Part shown: in pieces, positions 8,498 through 16,571 of the stretch
How positions within the stretch are numbered: position 1 is the stretch's first letter
Layout of the letters: each line of letters starts with the position of its first letter
Assembly (NCBI GenBank): GCA_965246915.1
Contig: CBDFGB010000013.1
Location: 17,692-81,691 of the forward strand
DNA length: 64,000 bases
Source of the DNA: CAVRQM01 sp965246915
Lineage (GTDB): Bacteria; Pseudomonadota; Alphaproteobacteria; Acetobacterales; Acetobacteraceae
Direction: 5' to 3'
Position numbers and translations under genes: made by a program
Notes under the pieces: generated by a model
The model's input: only the letters and a program-made list of their open reading frames with translations
Told to the model about the DNA's origin: nothing
Database searches by the model: none

Positions 8498-9718
8498 ATG
8501 CGACATACACACGCGCTGGTGGCGGCCGCGGCGGCCCTGCTGGCCACGATGAGCATGGCGCGAGCCGAGACGGTCCGCTTCACCGCTGCCTACTACAGCG
8601 CCGCGACCGGGCCGTATTTCGAGAAAATGGCCGCCGATTTCCACGCGGCCAACCCCGACATCGACATCAAGGTCGAGGTCGTGAACTGGGACAATCTGCT
8701 GCAGAAACTGCAGACCGACATATCCGGCGGCACCAATCCCGATGTCTCGATCATCGGCACGCGGTGGTTGCTGGATTTCGTCAAGGACGGCCAGGCCGAG
8801 CCGCTCGACGCGATGATGGGCGACGCCTTCCGCGACCGCTTCATCGGGGCCTTCCTCAAGCCCGGCCAGATCGAGGGCAAGACCTACGGGCTGCCGATCG
8901 CCGCCTCTGCTCGCGCGCTTTATTTCAACAAGGATCTGCTGGCCAAGGCGGGCATCGGCGAGGCGCCCGCGACCTGGGACGACATCCTCGCGGACGGTGC
9001 CAAGCTGAAGGCGAACGGCGTTCCGGCGTTCGGCCTGCAAGGCAAGCTGATCGAGACGGATGTCTATTGGTATTACGCCCTGTGGAGCAATGGCGGCGAC
9101 GTGGTCGGCACGGACGGCAAGGCCGCGTTCGCCTCCGCGGCCGGGGTGAAGTCGCTGGCACTCTACAAGTCGCTGATCGACAAGGGCTACACGCAGGACG
9201 GAGTCACCAACTACGGCCGCGAGGATCTGCAGAACCTGTTCAAGCAGGGCCGTATCGCGAGCGTCATCACCGCGCCGTTCCTGATCAACCAGATCGCGAC
9301 CGAAGCGCCGAACCTGCAATACGGCATCGCGCCCATTCCGAATGACGGCGCGCACCCGGCGACCTACGCGGTCACCGACTCGGTCGTGCTGTTCAAGAAC
9401 AGTAAAGTGAAGCCGGCCGCGTTCAAGTTCCTCGACTTCCTGTTCACCGCCGCCCCGCGGGTCGCCTTCACCAAGGGCGAGGGCTTCCTGCCGACCACCA
9501 AGGCCGAGGCGGACGACCCGTATTTCACCGGCAACGCGAACCTGCAGGTGTTCGTGAAACTGCTGCCGAACGCTCGGTTCGCGCCCACGGTGACTGGATG
9601 GGAGGACACCGCCAAAGCCGTCTCCGATGCGGTGCAGTCGGTCTATCTCGGCAAGGCCGAACCCGCGGCCGCGCTGAAGGCCGCGGCCGATCAGGCCAAT
9701 CAGGCGCTCGGCAAGTAA
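8498..9718 (+). CDS. ABC importer extracellular solute-binding protein (sugar type)
   Basis: Periplasmic receptor of a MalE/UgpB-like ABC importer, 406 residues. A signal peptide is evident (about residues 1-22, cleavage after SMARA). The mature protein has family-1 solute-binding features such as FEKMAADFHAANPDIDIKVE and AYAVTDSVVLFKN. The start is placed at the second of two adjacent ATGs (8498), where the GGAGG at 8487-8491 gives better spacing than for 8495. It heads an operon with two permease genes, which are themselves split by a toxin-antitoxin pair. A sugar, glycerol-phosphate or related polyol is the likely ligand class; the exact one is unknown. Confidence 0.93.
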   Translation: MRHTHALVAAAAALLATMSMARAETVRFTAAYYSAATGPYFEKMAADFHAANPDIDIKVEVVNWDNLLQKLQTDISGGTNPDVSIIGTRWLLDFVKDGQAEPLDAMMGDAFRDRFIGAFLKPGQIEGKTYGLPIAASARALYFNKDLLAKAGIGEAPATWDDILADGAKLKANGVPAFGLQGKLIETDVYWYYALWSNGGDVVGTDGKAAFASAAGVKSLALYKSLIDKGYTQDGVTNYGREDLQNLFKQGRIASVITAPFLINQIATEAPNLQYGIAPIPNDGAHPATYAVTDSVVLFKNSKVKPAAFKFLDFLFTAAPRVAFTKGEGFLPTTKAEADDPYFTGNANLQVFVKLLPNARFAPTVTGWEDTAKAVSDAVQSVYLGKAEPAAALKAAADQANQALGK

Positions 9719-9734
9719 CGTTTGGAGCGGGGCC

Positions 9735-10601
9735 GTGCTGCGCAGGGCGGCCCCGCTCGCGCTGATCGCGCCCAGCCTCGTGCTGGCCTGCGCGGTGATC
9801 GGCTACCCGCTGTATCAGATCATCCTGCTGTCGATCTCCGACGTGTCGCGCTTCGGCCAGGTGCGGGGCTTCATCGGCGGCGGCAATTTCTCTCGCGTGA
9901 TGGCCGACCCGGTGTTCGTCGACGCGCTGGTGCGCACGCTGCTTTGGACGGCCGGCGTGGTGGGCGGAACGATCCTGGTGTCGATGCCGGTCTCGCTCGT
10001 GCTGAATCGTCCGTTCATCGGCCGAGGCCTGGCACGAACGCTCGTCATGCTGCCGTGGTCGATCAGCCTGTCGATGGCGGCGATCGTCTGGCTGTGGAGC
10101 TTCGACGGCGACCACGGGATGGTCAACGCGACGCTGACCGGCTTCGGGCTGATGCACGTGCCGGTCCAGTGGATGGCCCGCGCCGAGACGGCGTTCCCGG
10201 TCGAGATCATGGTGGGCATCCTGGTCTCCGTCCCGTTCACGGTGACCATCCTGCTGGGCGGCCTGTCGTCGATCCCGGGCGACGTCTACGAGGCGGCGAG
10301 CATCGACGGGGCCACGGGCGTGCAGGCGTTCCGCTTCATGACCTTGCCGCTGCTGCGCGGCTTCATCGGCATCGCGGTGGTCTTGAACGTGATCTACGTC
10401 TTCAACAGCTTCCCGATCATCTGGGTGATGACGCAGGGCGGCCCGAACAACAGCACCCACATCCTCGTCACCTATCTGTACGAGATCGCGTTCCGGCTGG
10501 GCCGGCCGGGGGCCGCGGCGGCGGTGTCGCTGGTAATGCTGGCGATCGTGTTCTCGGCAACCATGGTCTATGTACGGATGCAGAAGGAGGACCGGGCGTG
10601 A
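9735..10601 (+). CDS. ABC sugar importer permease 1 (MalF-like)
   Basis: Inner-membrane permease of 288 residues with six predicted helices and the cytoplasmic EAA loop (EAASIDGATGVQAFRFMTLP, about residues 186-205) that contacts the ATPase. The GTG start at 9735 follows a GGAGCGG site and lies 16 nt after the binding-protein gene. Its stop overlaps the start of the next gene, the MNT antitoxin, by 4 nt (GTGA). No ATP-binding subunit is encoded nearby, so it presumably shares an ATPase encoded elsewhere, as MalK/MsiK-type systems can. Confidence 0.93.
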   Translation: MLRRAAPLALIAPSLVLACAVIGYPLYQIILLSISDVSRFGQVRGFIGGGNFSRVMADPVFVDALVRTLLWTAGVVGGTILVSMPVSLVLNRPFIGRGLARTLVMLPWSISLSMAAIVWLWSFDGDHGMVNATLTGFGLMHVPVQWMARAETAFPVEIMVGILVSVPFTVTILLGGLSSIPGDVYEAASIDGATGVQAFRFMTLPLLRGFIGIAVVLNVIYVFNSFPIIWVMTQGGPNNSTHILVTYLYEIAFRLGRPGAAAAVSLVMLAIVFSATMVYVRMQKEDRA

Positions 10602-10924
10602 GCGTCGAGGCGAGGCACATCGCCCCGGAAGTGGCGCGGCACCTGGCGGGGCTGCCGGAGATCTGCCGGCGGCATCACGTCTTGCGCTTGGATCTGTTTG
10701 GCTCTGCGGTGCGCGACGATTTCGAGCCCGAGCGCAGCGACATCGATGTTCTAGTGGTGTTGGAGCGAGGACCGCACATCGACGCCTATCATCGGTTTTT
10801 CGGGTTGTCCGAAGACCTGGAGCGACTGTTCGGCCGCAAGGTTGATGTGGTTGAGGACGGGGCTATCCGCAATCCGTATGTTCTCCCCCGCGTCGAGGCG
10901 GACCGGCTGCAAGTGTTTCCGTGA
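10598..10924 (+). CDS. mntA: MNT-domain nucleotidyltransferase, antitoxin of a HEPN/MNT pair
   Basis: Minimal nucleotidyltransferase of 108 residues. The signature is LFGSAVRDDFEPERSDIDVLV: the GS pair (35-36) that binds the triphosphate and the metal-binding Asp48 and Asp50. In characterised HepT-MntA systems the MNT protein neutralises the HEPN toxin by adding AMP to a tyrosine of the toxin. The GTG start is backed by an AAGGAGG at 10584-10590 and overlaps the permease stop. Its own stop overlaps the start of the HEPN gene (GTGA at 10921-10924). It sits inside the importer operon, between the two permease genes, which is unusual. Confidence 0.9.
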   Translation: MSVEARHIAPEVARHLAGLPEICRRHHVLRLDLFGSAVRDDFEPERSDIDVLVVLERGPHIDAYHRFFGLSEDLERLFGRKVDVVEDGAIRNPYVLPRVEADRLQVFP

Positions 10925-11271
10925 GCGAGAGGGACCAGCGCGCCTTCCTGTTCGAGGCGATCAGGCTGGTCGATGACATCGTTTCATTGACCGTGGACTT
11001 CGACGAGAGCCGGTTCGCCCAGGACCGGATCATGCAACTCGCGGTGGAGCGTCCGTTCATAAGCCTCGGTGAGGTCCTCATGGAACTCCGTCGCGCATTT
11101 CCGGCGGTCGCGGATCAGATCCGGGATTTGTCCAAGGTGATCGGGATGCGCAACGTGCTCGTGCATCAGTATCGGCAATGGGATCTCGACGTCATCTGGG
11201 GTGCCATCGCAAATGGATTGAGACCGCTTCGGTCCAGGTTGACGACGGCGCTTGAGGACGCAGCACCTTGA
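10921..11271 (+). CDS. hepT: HEPN-domain (DUF86, HepT-like) ribonuclease toxin
   Basis: A 116-residue all-helical HEPN protein. The catalytic RX4HXY motif is intact as RNVLVHQY (Arg77, His82, Tyr84); in the HepT family Arg and His cleave RNA and the Tyr is the site that MntA adenylylates. Starts at a GTG overlapping the antitoxin stop. The MalG-like permease gene begins 7 nt after its stop. Partner and motif make the toxin assignment strong; its expression would be tied to that of the importer. Whether it acts as a growth-arrest toxin here is untested. Confidence 0.9.
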   Translation: MSERDQRAFLFEAIRLVDDIVSLTVDFDESRFAQDRIMQLAVERPFISLGEVLMELRRAFPAVADQIRDLSKVIGMRNVLVHQYRQWDLDVIWGAIANGLRPLRSRLTTALEDAAP

Positions 11272-11278
11272 GGCACGC

Positions 11279-12115
11279 ATGATCCGCCGCTCCCTCATCT
11301 CCTGGCTCGTCCTCTCGCCGCTCATCGTCCTCGTGATCTTCCCGTTCGCGGTGATGTTCTCGACCGCGCTCAAGCCGCATGACGAGGTGCTGGCCTACCC
11401 GCCGCGCTGGCTGCCCACGCGCCTCGCCTGGGAGAATTTCTCCGACATGTGGGTCGCGGCCGATTTCGGCCCGGCACTGGCCAACAGCCTCATGGTCAGC
11501 ATCCTCGCCACCATCCTGGCACTGGTCGTCGCGGTGCCGGCGGCTTACGCGGTGGCCCGACTGCCGCTGCCGGGCCAGGGGCTATACCGGCAGTTCCTGC
11601 TGGTGACCCAGATGCTCTCGCCGATTCTTTTGGTGCTCGGGCTGTTCCGCATGGCGGCGGCCATCCCCTGGCGCGGCGGGACGATGGTCGACACGCGCCT
11701 CGGCGTCATCCTGATCTATGGCGCGTTCAACATCGCCTTCGCGGTGTGGATGCTCGCGGCCTATTTCCGCACCATTCCGCGCGACCTCGAAGAAGCGGCC
11801 TGGATCGACGGCTGCACGCGGACCCGCGCGGTGGCCGCGATCTTCCTGCCGGTGGCAATGCCAGCGATCGCGGTCAGCGGCATCGTCACCTTCGTTGCGT
11901 GCTGGAACGAGTTCACCGTCGCCCTGACCCTGTTGCGCGACCCGGCGCGGCTGACGCTGCCGCTGCGCGTGGTCAACCTCGTGGCCGGCCGTTACAGCGT
12001 CGAGTGGAACCAGGTCATGGCCGCAACCCTGCTTGCGACGCTGCCGGTGGCGATCGTTTTCGCGGTGTTCCAGCGTTTCCTGATCGGCGGCCTGACGCTG
12101 GGCGCGGTGAAGTAG
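11279..12115 (+). CDS. ABC sugar importer permease 2 (MalG-like)
   Basis: Second inner-membrane permease, 278 residues, six predicted helices. The EAA loop is EEAAWIDGCTRTRAVAAIFLP (about residues 180-200), and the CWNEFTVALTLL segment is typical of MalG-type subunits. The start is the ATG at 11279, 7 nt after the HEPN stop, with a weak GAGG at 11270-11273 inside that stop region; the 5' extension to 11252 is not used. It should pair with the permease at 9735-10601 despite the intervening toxin-antitoxin genes. The operon ends here without an ATPase gene, tail to tail with the DUF1345 gene 7 nt away. Confidence 0.92.
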   Translation: MIRRSLISWLVLSPLIVLVIFPFAVMFSTALKPHDEVLAYPPRWLPTRLAWENFSDMWVAADFGPALANSLMVSILATILALVVAVPAAYAVARLPLPGQGLYRQFLLVTQMLSPILLVLGLFRMAAAIPWRGGTMVDTRLGVILIYGAFNIAFAVWMLAAYFRTIPRDLEEAAWIDGCTRTRAVAAIFLPVAMPAIAVSGIVTFVACWNEFTVALTLLRDPARLTLPLRVVNLVAGRYSVEWNQVMAATLLATLPVAIVFAVFQRFLIGGLTLGAVK

Positions 12116-12122
12116 CGGCCGC

Positions 12123-12776
12123 CTACTTGCCGAGCAGGCTGGCCGCGATGTTGACCATCAGCGCGACGATGACCGTGTTGAACAGAAACGACAGCAGCCC
12201 ATGCGCCGTCGCCAGGCGACGTAGCTTGCGGCTGGTAATCTCCACGTCGGAGACCTGGAACGTCATGCCCAACACCAGCGAGAAATAGAAGAAATCCCAG
12301 TAGTCCGGCTTCTCGTCGCCGGGAAATTTCAACCCCTCCTCGATCCCGCCGGATTCGGGCTCGCCGTAGTATTCATGGGCGTAGCGCATCGCGAACATCG
12401 TGTGCGTGGCCAGCCACGACAGCAACAAAGTCGCCGCGACCAGCGCGATCCGCAGCCCGCGCATCGACGGGGTGGCGCTGTCGCCGCCGGAGAACTCGCC
12501 GACGATGGCCGCAAAGCTCGCCACCACGGCGCCGACGACGATCCAGAAGACGGTCCACTCGCCTTCTTCCTGCGCCGCGGCGTCCTGCGCCATGTGCCGT
12601 TCGCTGCTGAACAGGGCCGCTGATAGGATGAGGAACAGCAGGCAGCCGACATCCCAGGCCAACAGCGCGTGGGTCCGCGCCGGCAATCCGTCTGGCCAGA
12701 GCGGGTAGGATGCGAGGCCGCCGAGGGCCGCGAGAATGAGCCGCGGCCTGCCTCGGACGATCCGCCACAGCCGCAC
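12123..12776 (-). CDS. DUF1345 integral membrane protein
   Basis: A 217-residue predicted inner-membrane protein with about five helices. The motif DYWDFFYFSLVLGMTFQVSD (about residues 155-174) is characteristic of the DUF1345 family, some members of which are distantly related to potassium-channel pore regions. No function is established. It follows the YeiH-like gene by 3 nt, so the two are probably cotranscribed. Confidence 0.85.
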   Translation of the reverse strand: MRLWRIVRGRPRLILAALGGLASYPLWPDGLPARTHALLAWDVGCLLFLILSAALFSSERHMAQDAAAQEEGEWTVFWIVVGAVVASFAAIVGEFSGGDSATPSMRGLRIALVAATLLLSWLATHTMFAMRYAHEYYGEPESGGIEEGLKFPGDEKPDYWDFFYFSLVLGMTFQVSDVEITSRKLRRLATAHGLLSFLFNTVIVALMVNIAASLLGK

Positions 12777-12779
12777 GGG

Positions 12780-13823
12780 TCAGCCGCCCAACGCCAGGGC
12801 GCCGGCCAAGCCGAGCAGGGCGATAAAGAGAGTGGTCGCCAGGCCGAGCAGCAACGGCCGCCAGCCACGCGCCCGTAGCGCCCGCAGATCCGTGCTCAGG
12901 CCGAGCGCCGCGACCGATGCGGCGAGCATCAGAGGGACCGCTTGCCGCGACAGCATAGCCGCCGAGGGCGGCAGAACGCCGCTGCTGGACGAGGCGATCA
13001 TCGCAAGGAAGCCGAACGCGAACCACGGCATCGGCGTGCGCAACTCGCCGCCCGCCCCGCCCCGCCGCGCCCAGGCGCCGAGCGTCAGCACTGCTGGTGC
13101 TAGCATCACGACGCGGGCGAGTTTGGTGATCGTGCCGACCTCCGCGGCGGCCGGACCGCCAGCCGCCGCGGCCCCCACCGCCTGGACGACCTCGTGGATG
13201 CTCGCCCCGGCCCACAGCCCGTAGGCGCGCGGCGAGAGATGCAGCAGCGGACCCAGGGCCGGGTAGATGATCAGGCTCGCAGTGCCGAACAGCGTCACGA
13301 CGGCCAGTGCGTAGGCCACGTCCTCCTGCGTGCCGCCGGCGACCTGGTTCGTGGCGACGATCGCCGAGGCGCCGCAAATGCCGGTACCGGCCCCAATCAG
13401 TTGGGCCAGCGGCCGCGACACGCCGAGCCGCGGGCCGAGCCACATCGCGACCGGCAGCGTGAGTGCGACGGAGGCCACCGCCAGCCCCAGGGCGCCGGCG
13501 CCCACCGAAAGCAGCTGCGCGGCCGTGACCTGCAGGCCGAGCAGCACGATCGCCGCCCGCAGCAACGGCCGCACCGCGAACGCTGTGCCCGGCCGCAGCC
13601 AGACCGGCAGTCCGCCCCGGCGCGCCAGGGCGGCGCCCAGCGACAAGCCGCCCAGCAGCGCCACGACGACGGGGTTCAGGGCGACCAGGCCGCTCGCGTC
13701 ACGCAGCCGCATGGCGAGCCATGCGAGGCCCAGGCAGAGCAGCAGCCCTGGAACGATCGCCGCCACTCTCGCGGACAGAGCGGGTCGTGGCGCCTGAGCG
13801 GCGGGGGCGGAGGGCGGGATCAT
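12780..13823 (-). CDS. YeiH/UPF0324-family putative anion exporter
   Basis: A 347-residue membrane protein with about ten helices, of the YeiH (UPF0324, putative sulfate exporter) family. The motif LIGAGTGICGASAIVATNQV (about residues 130-149) and the region GLWAGASIHEVVQAVGAA are diagnostic. Some members are thought to export sulfate or sulfite, or taurine-derived sulfur; this one has no regulatory neighbour. Start chosen at the ATG at 13823 just before the first hydrophobic region; a GTG-rich extension to 13871 exists but reads into a tandem repeat. No LysR regulator is adjacent. Confidence 0.88.
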   Translation of the reverse strand: MIPPSAPAAQAPRPALSARVAAIVPGLLLCLGLAWLAMRLRDASGLVALNPVVVALLGGLSLGAALARRGGLPVWLRPGTAFAVRPLLRAAIVLLGLQVTAAQLLSVGAGALGLAVASVALTLPVAMWLGPRLGVSRPLAQLIGAGTGICGASAIVATNQVAGGTQEDVAYALAVVTLFGTASLIIYPALGPLLHLSPRAYGLWAGASIHEVVQAVGAAAAGGPAAAEVGTITKLARVVMLAPAVLTLGAWARRGGAGGELRTPMPWFAFGFLAMIASSSSGVLPPSAAMLSRQAVPLMLAASVAALGLSTDLRALRARGWRPLLLGLATTLFIALLGLAGALALGG

Positions 13824-13864
13824 GGGATGGACACCGCACGGTGCTTGAACCCGCGGCCCCCGCC

Positions 13865-13906
13865 CAGTCAATCGCGGCCAGTCAATCGCGGCCAGTCAAT
13901 CGCCGC
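13865..13906. repeat. Three tandem copies of a 14-bp unit
   Basis: The unit CAGTCAATCGCGGC occurs at 13865-13878 and 13879-13892 exactly and at 13893-13906 with one mismatch. The stop codon of the neighbouring minus-strand membrane gene falls in the last copy (13896-13898), so the array lies at that gene's 3' end and repeats its stop-codon context. It lies about 40 nt upstream of the YeiH-like gene. Probably a slippage or duplication product; no CRISPR or iteron features. Confidence 0.85.
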
Positions 13907-14309
13907 GCCGCAACCGTGATCGCAGGAGGCTCGCGGCGACCCACGAGGCTGCCGCCGAGAGCGCGTAGACCACGAGGCCATCCGTGTCGCCGAGCGCGGC
14001 GAACGTCCAGGCAACGAGGCCACCGGCGATGCCGACCGCGAACCCGGCGGCCGCGCCGCATGACAGAGCCGCGAGGACGATCGCCGCAAGGAACGGCGGC
14101 AACGGGTGGTCCGGGGCGGTGGTCTCGAACCAGATGCTGGCGGCGGCGAGCAGGATCGCGGTCGCGAGCGTCCAGCGCTCCGCGGCCGCGAGGTCCCAAA
14201 GCCAGCCGAGGCGGGTACGGGGCAAGGGCGAAGGTGGCTGCACGACGTCGCGCCATGTGTCCGATTGTTGCATGCCCGCCACGGAGCGGCCGAACGGCGC
14301 AAACGCCAA
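13896..14309 (-). CDS. Small multi-span membrane protein, unknown
   Basis: A 137-residue protein with a cytosolic N-terminal 45 residues and four predicted helices (roughly 46-130). The pattern resembles the four-helix DUF4118 membrane module found in sensor kinases, but no kinase domain is attached. An alternative start is the ATG at 14273. It lies on the same strand as the YeiH-like and DUF1345 genes, separated by the tandem repeat. Function unknown; the family link is tentative. Confidence 0.6.
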   Translation of the reverse strand: MAFAPFGRSVAGMQQSDTWRDVVQPPSPLPRTRLGWLWDLAAAERWTLATAILLAAASIWFETTAPDHPLPPFLAAIVLAALSCGAAAGFAVGIAGGLVAWTFAALGDTDGLVVYALSAAASWVAASLLRSRLRRGD

Positions 14310-14422
14310 TCACATAAGTTAGCCCCGCTGAATTAGCCCCGCGCGGACGTGCGGTCGGGATCGACCGGTTGACAGGCCGCGGAGGCACATCGTTCCTTCG
14401 CGGTAAGGTGAGGGAGACAGCC

Positions 14423-15307
14423 ATGGTGGGATCGGTTCGACGCGGCTTGACGATCGGCGTGTTGGCAATTGGGCTGATCCTGGCGGCATGGTCCGCGTCC
14501 GCCACGGACGCGCCGTGGAAAATCCTCCCGCCGATGCCCGAACTGCCGGCCGCGCGCGTCTCCGGACCCGTGCCCGTCAACGATATTCAGATGTGGCGGG
14601 CCGAGTTCGGACCCGCCGATGGGCCACCCATCGTCATGGTGCATGGCGGCCTCGCCAACTCGAACTACTTCGGCCAGGTGATCCCGTTCCTCACCGCCGA
14701 GGGTTATCGGGTCATCGCCGTCGACAGCCGCGGCCACGGCCGCAGCACACGCTCGGCGAAACCCTACAGCTACGAACTCATGGCCTCGGACGTCATCGCC
14801 ATGATGGACGCGCTGAAAATCCCGAGGGCCGATCTGGTCGGCTGGAGCGACGGCGGCATCATCGGCATCGTGCTTGCGATCCACAATCCGGACCGGCTGA
14901 AGCGGGTGTTCGCGTTCGGCGCAAACACCGTGCCGAGCGGCCTGATCCCCGATTTCGACAAGGCTGGCCTGTTCGCCGACTACATCAAGCGGGCCAAGGG
15001 GGAATACGATCGGGTCTCGCCCACGCCCGGAAAGTACGCCGACTTCGTCAATCAGATCGGCGAGATGTGGGCGACCCAGCCAAACATCGGCGATGCCGAG
15101 TTGCGCGCGATCCGCACCCAGATCGTCATCGCCGACGGCCGTTACGACGAGGGCATCAAGCAGAGCCACGACCGCTACATGGCCGCGACGATCCCCGACG
15201 CGCGGCTGGTCATCCTTCCCGGCGTCAGCCATTTCGCCATGTTGCAGGATCCGAAGCTGTTCGCCCGGGCGATCCTCGACATGCTGCAAGCGGGCTGGGA
15301 CGAATGA
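14423..15307 (+). CDS. Exported alpha/beta hydrolase
   Basis: A 294-residue alpha/beta-fold hydrolase with an N-terminal signal peptide or anchor (about residues 1-27, ending SASA). The nucleophile elbow is GWSDGG (Ser142), with the oxyanion segment VHGGLANS, the acid probably in IVIADGRYDEG, and the catalytic His in GVSHFAML. It is therefore likely periplasmic, acting on an ester or lactone; the substrate is unknown. An AGGGAGA site precedes the ATG. Its stop overlaps the start of the AhpD-like gene by 4 nt (ATGA), so the two are coupled. Confidence 0.88.
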   Translation: MVGSVRRGLTIGVLAIGLILAAWSASATDAPWKILPPMPELPAARVSGPVPVNDIQMWRAEFGPADGPPIVMVHGGLANSNYFGQVIPFLTAEGYRVIAVDSRGHGRSTRSAKPYSYELMASDVIAMMDALKIPRADLVGWSDGGIIGIVLAIHNPDRLKRVFAFGANTVPSGLIPDFDKAGLFADYIKRAKGEYDRVSPTPGKYADFVNQIGEMWATQPNIGDAELRAIRTQIVIADGRYDEGIKQSHDRYMAATIPDARLVILPGVSHFAMLQDPKLFARAILDMLQAGWDE

Positions 15308-15681
15308 GCGCGCTCATCGAGTATGCCGATGCCCAGCCCGACGTCCGAGCGGTCTTCGACGAGATCAAGACCGCCCGAGGCGTGCCCGACGTAAACAATT
15401 TCTGGAAAGCGCTGGCGCGTCATCCCGATGCGTTGCGGCGCACTTGGAACACTCTGCGCGACGTGATGGGCCCCGGCGCGCTCGATCCGCTGACCAAGGA
15501 GATGCTCTATCTTGCCGTCAGCGTCACCAACAGCTGCGCCTATTGCATCCGCAGCCACGAGCGGGCCGCCCGCCGCGCCGGCATGAGCGACGCGCAGCAC
15601 GGCGAGTTGCTGGCGATCGTCGGAATGGCCAATCAGACCAATCGCCTCGCGCATGGCTACGCCGTGCCTCTCGACGACTGA
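15304..15681 (+). CDS. Carboxymuconolactone decarboxylase/AhpD-like protein
   Basis: A 125-residue all-helical AhpD-fold protein. The redox motif CAYCIRSH (Cys78, Cys81, His85) matches the CxxCxxxH active site of AhpD-type peroxidase partners, rather than the cysteine-free decarboxylase proper. It probably handles peroxides or disulfide exchange in the cytosol. Translationally coupled to the preceding hydrolase gene by a 4-nt overlap. A Crp/Fnr regulator gene begins 15 nt downstream, suggesting a three-gene unit. Confidence 0.9.
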   Translation: MSALIEYADAQPDVRAVFDEIKTARGVPDVNNFWKALARHPDALRRTWNTLRDVMGPGALDPLTKEMLYLAVSVTNSCAYCIRSHERAARRAGMSDAQHGELLAIVGMANQTNRLAHGYAVPLDD

Positions 15682-15696
15682 CGCCGTCCGGCCGCC

Positions 15697-16428
15697 ATGA
15701 CCATCACACGCTGTGCGGCCTGCCCGCTGCGGGCGATGCCGGCGTTCCAGCCGCACACGCCCGCCGAGGTTGCCTACATCCAGTCGCTGAAGGTCGACGA
15801 GGCGCGGATTGCCGCGCGCCATGAGATTCTGCCGCAAGGCGCCGTTGCCGGGAACCTTTACACGCTGCTCTCCGGCTGGGCGTTCCGCTTCAAGGCGTTG
15901 CCGGACGGGCGGCGGCAAATCCTGAACTTCCTATTGCCCGGCGACCTGCTCGGGCTTCAGGCCAAGCTGTTCGAAGAGTCCGATCACGGGACCGAGGCGT
16001 TGACGGACGTGGTCGTCTGCGTCTTCTCCCGCGCACGCATCTGGGACGTCTTCCATCATCACCCCGACCTCGCCTTCGACGTGACCTGGCTGGGCGCACG
16101 TGAGGAATCGCTGGTCGATGACGGGCTCGTCTCGGCCGGGAGGCGCAGCGCGCGCGAGCGCACGGCCGCCCTCCTGCTCCAATTGCAGCGGCGCGCCGCT
16201 GCGGTCGGTCTGTCCGTCAAGGGTGGGGTCGCGTTCCCCCCGACCCAGGGACACCTCGCCGACGCACTCGGCTTGTCCAACGTGCATATGAATCGGACGA
16301 TGCAGGCGCTGCGCCGCGCGGGTCTGGTGGAGCTCGGGGGCGGTTTGCTGCGCCTGCCCGACCCGGACGCTCTCGCGTCCGTCGCCCGCATCCAGGACCC
16401 GTCATCGAGGCCGCGTCCGCTGATCTAA
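15697..16428 (+). CDS. Crp/Fnr-family transcriptional regulator
   Basis: A 243-residue regulator with a cyclic-nucleotide-binding-like beta-roll (about residues 25-130) and a C-terminal winged helix-turn-helix whose recognition helix lies in LADALGLSNVHMNRTMQAL (about 192-210). An N-terminal CAAC pair (Cys6, Cys9) and one later cysteine (VVVCVFS) are present, but the full four-cysteine pattern of the Fnr iron-sulfur cluster is not evident. Oxygen sensing is thus possible but not supported. It may regulate the two genes upstream. Confidence 0.9.
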   Translation: MTITRCAACPLRAMPAFQPHTPAEVAYIQSLKVDEARIAARHEILPQGAVAGNLYTLLSGWAFRFKALPDGRRQILNFLLPGDLLGLQAKLFEESDHGTEALTDVVVCVFSRARIWDVFHHHPDLAFDVTWLGAREESLVDDGLVSAGRRSARERTAALLLQLQRRAAAVGLSVKGGVAFPPTQGHLADALGLSNVHMNRTMQALRRAGLVELGGGLLRLPDPDALASVARIQDPSSRPRPLI

Positions 16429-16571
16429 GGAGGGCGCCGTCGGCCTTGCAAAATTCGGGTCGGAAGGGCATGTGACCGGCCTGCCTGATCGGGCCCGGTT
16501 CGTGGCGCGGGGACGCTTGTCCGCCGTGCCACTCCGTTTAGGCCCGCCCGGCGACCGCACAGGAGGCTGCT

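Noticed and set aside
13865..13906. CRISPR-like repeat
   Set aside because: The 14-bp units are directly adjacent, with no spacers and no cas genes nearby.
16429..16571. tRNA or small RNA before fusA
   Set aside because: No cloverleaf or clear hairpin with T-tract was found; the region is simply the fusA leader.
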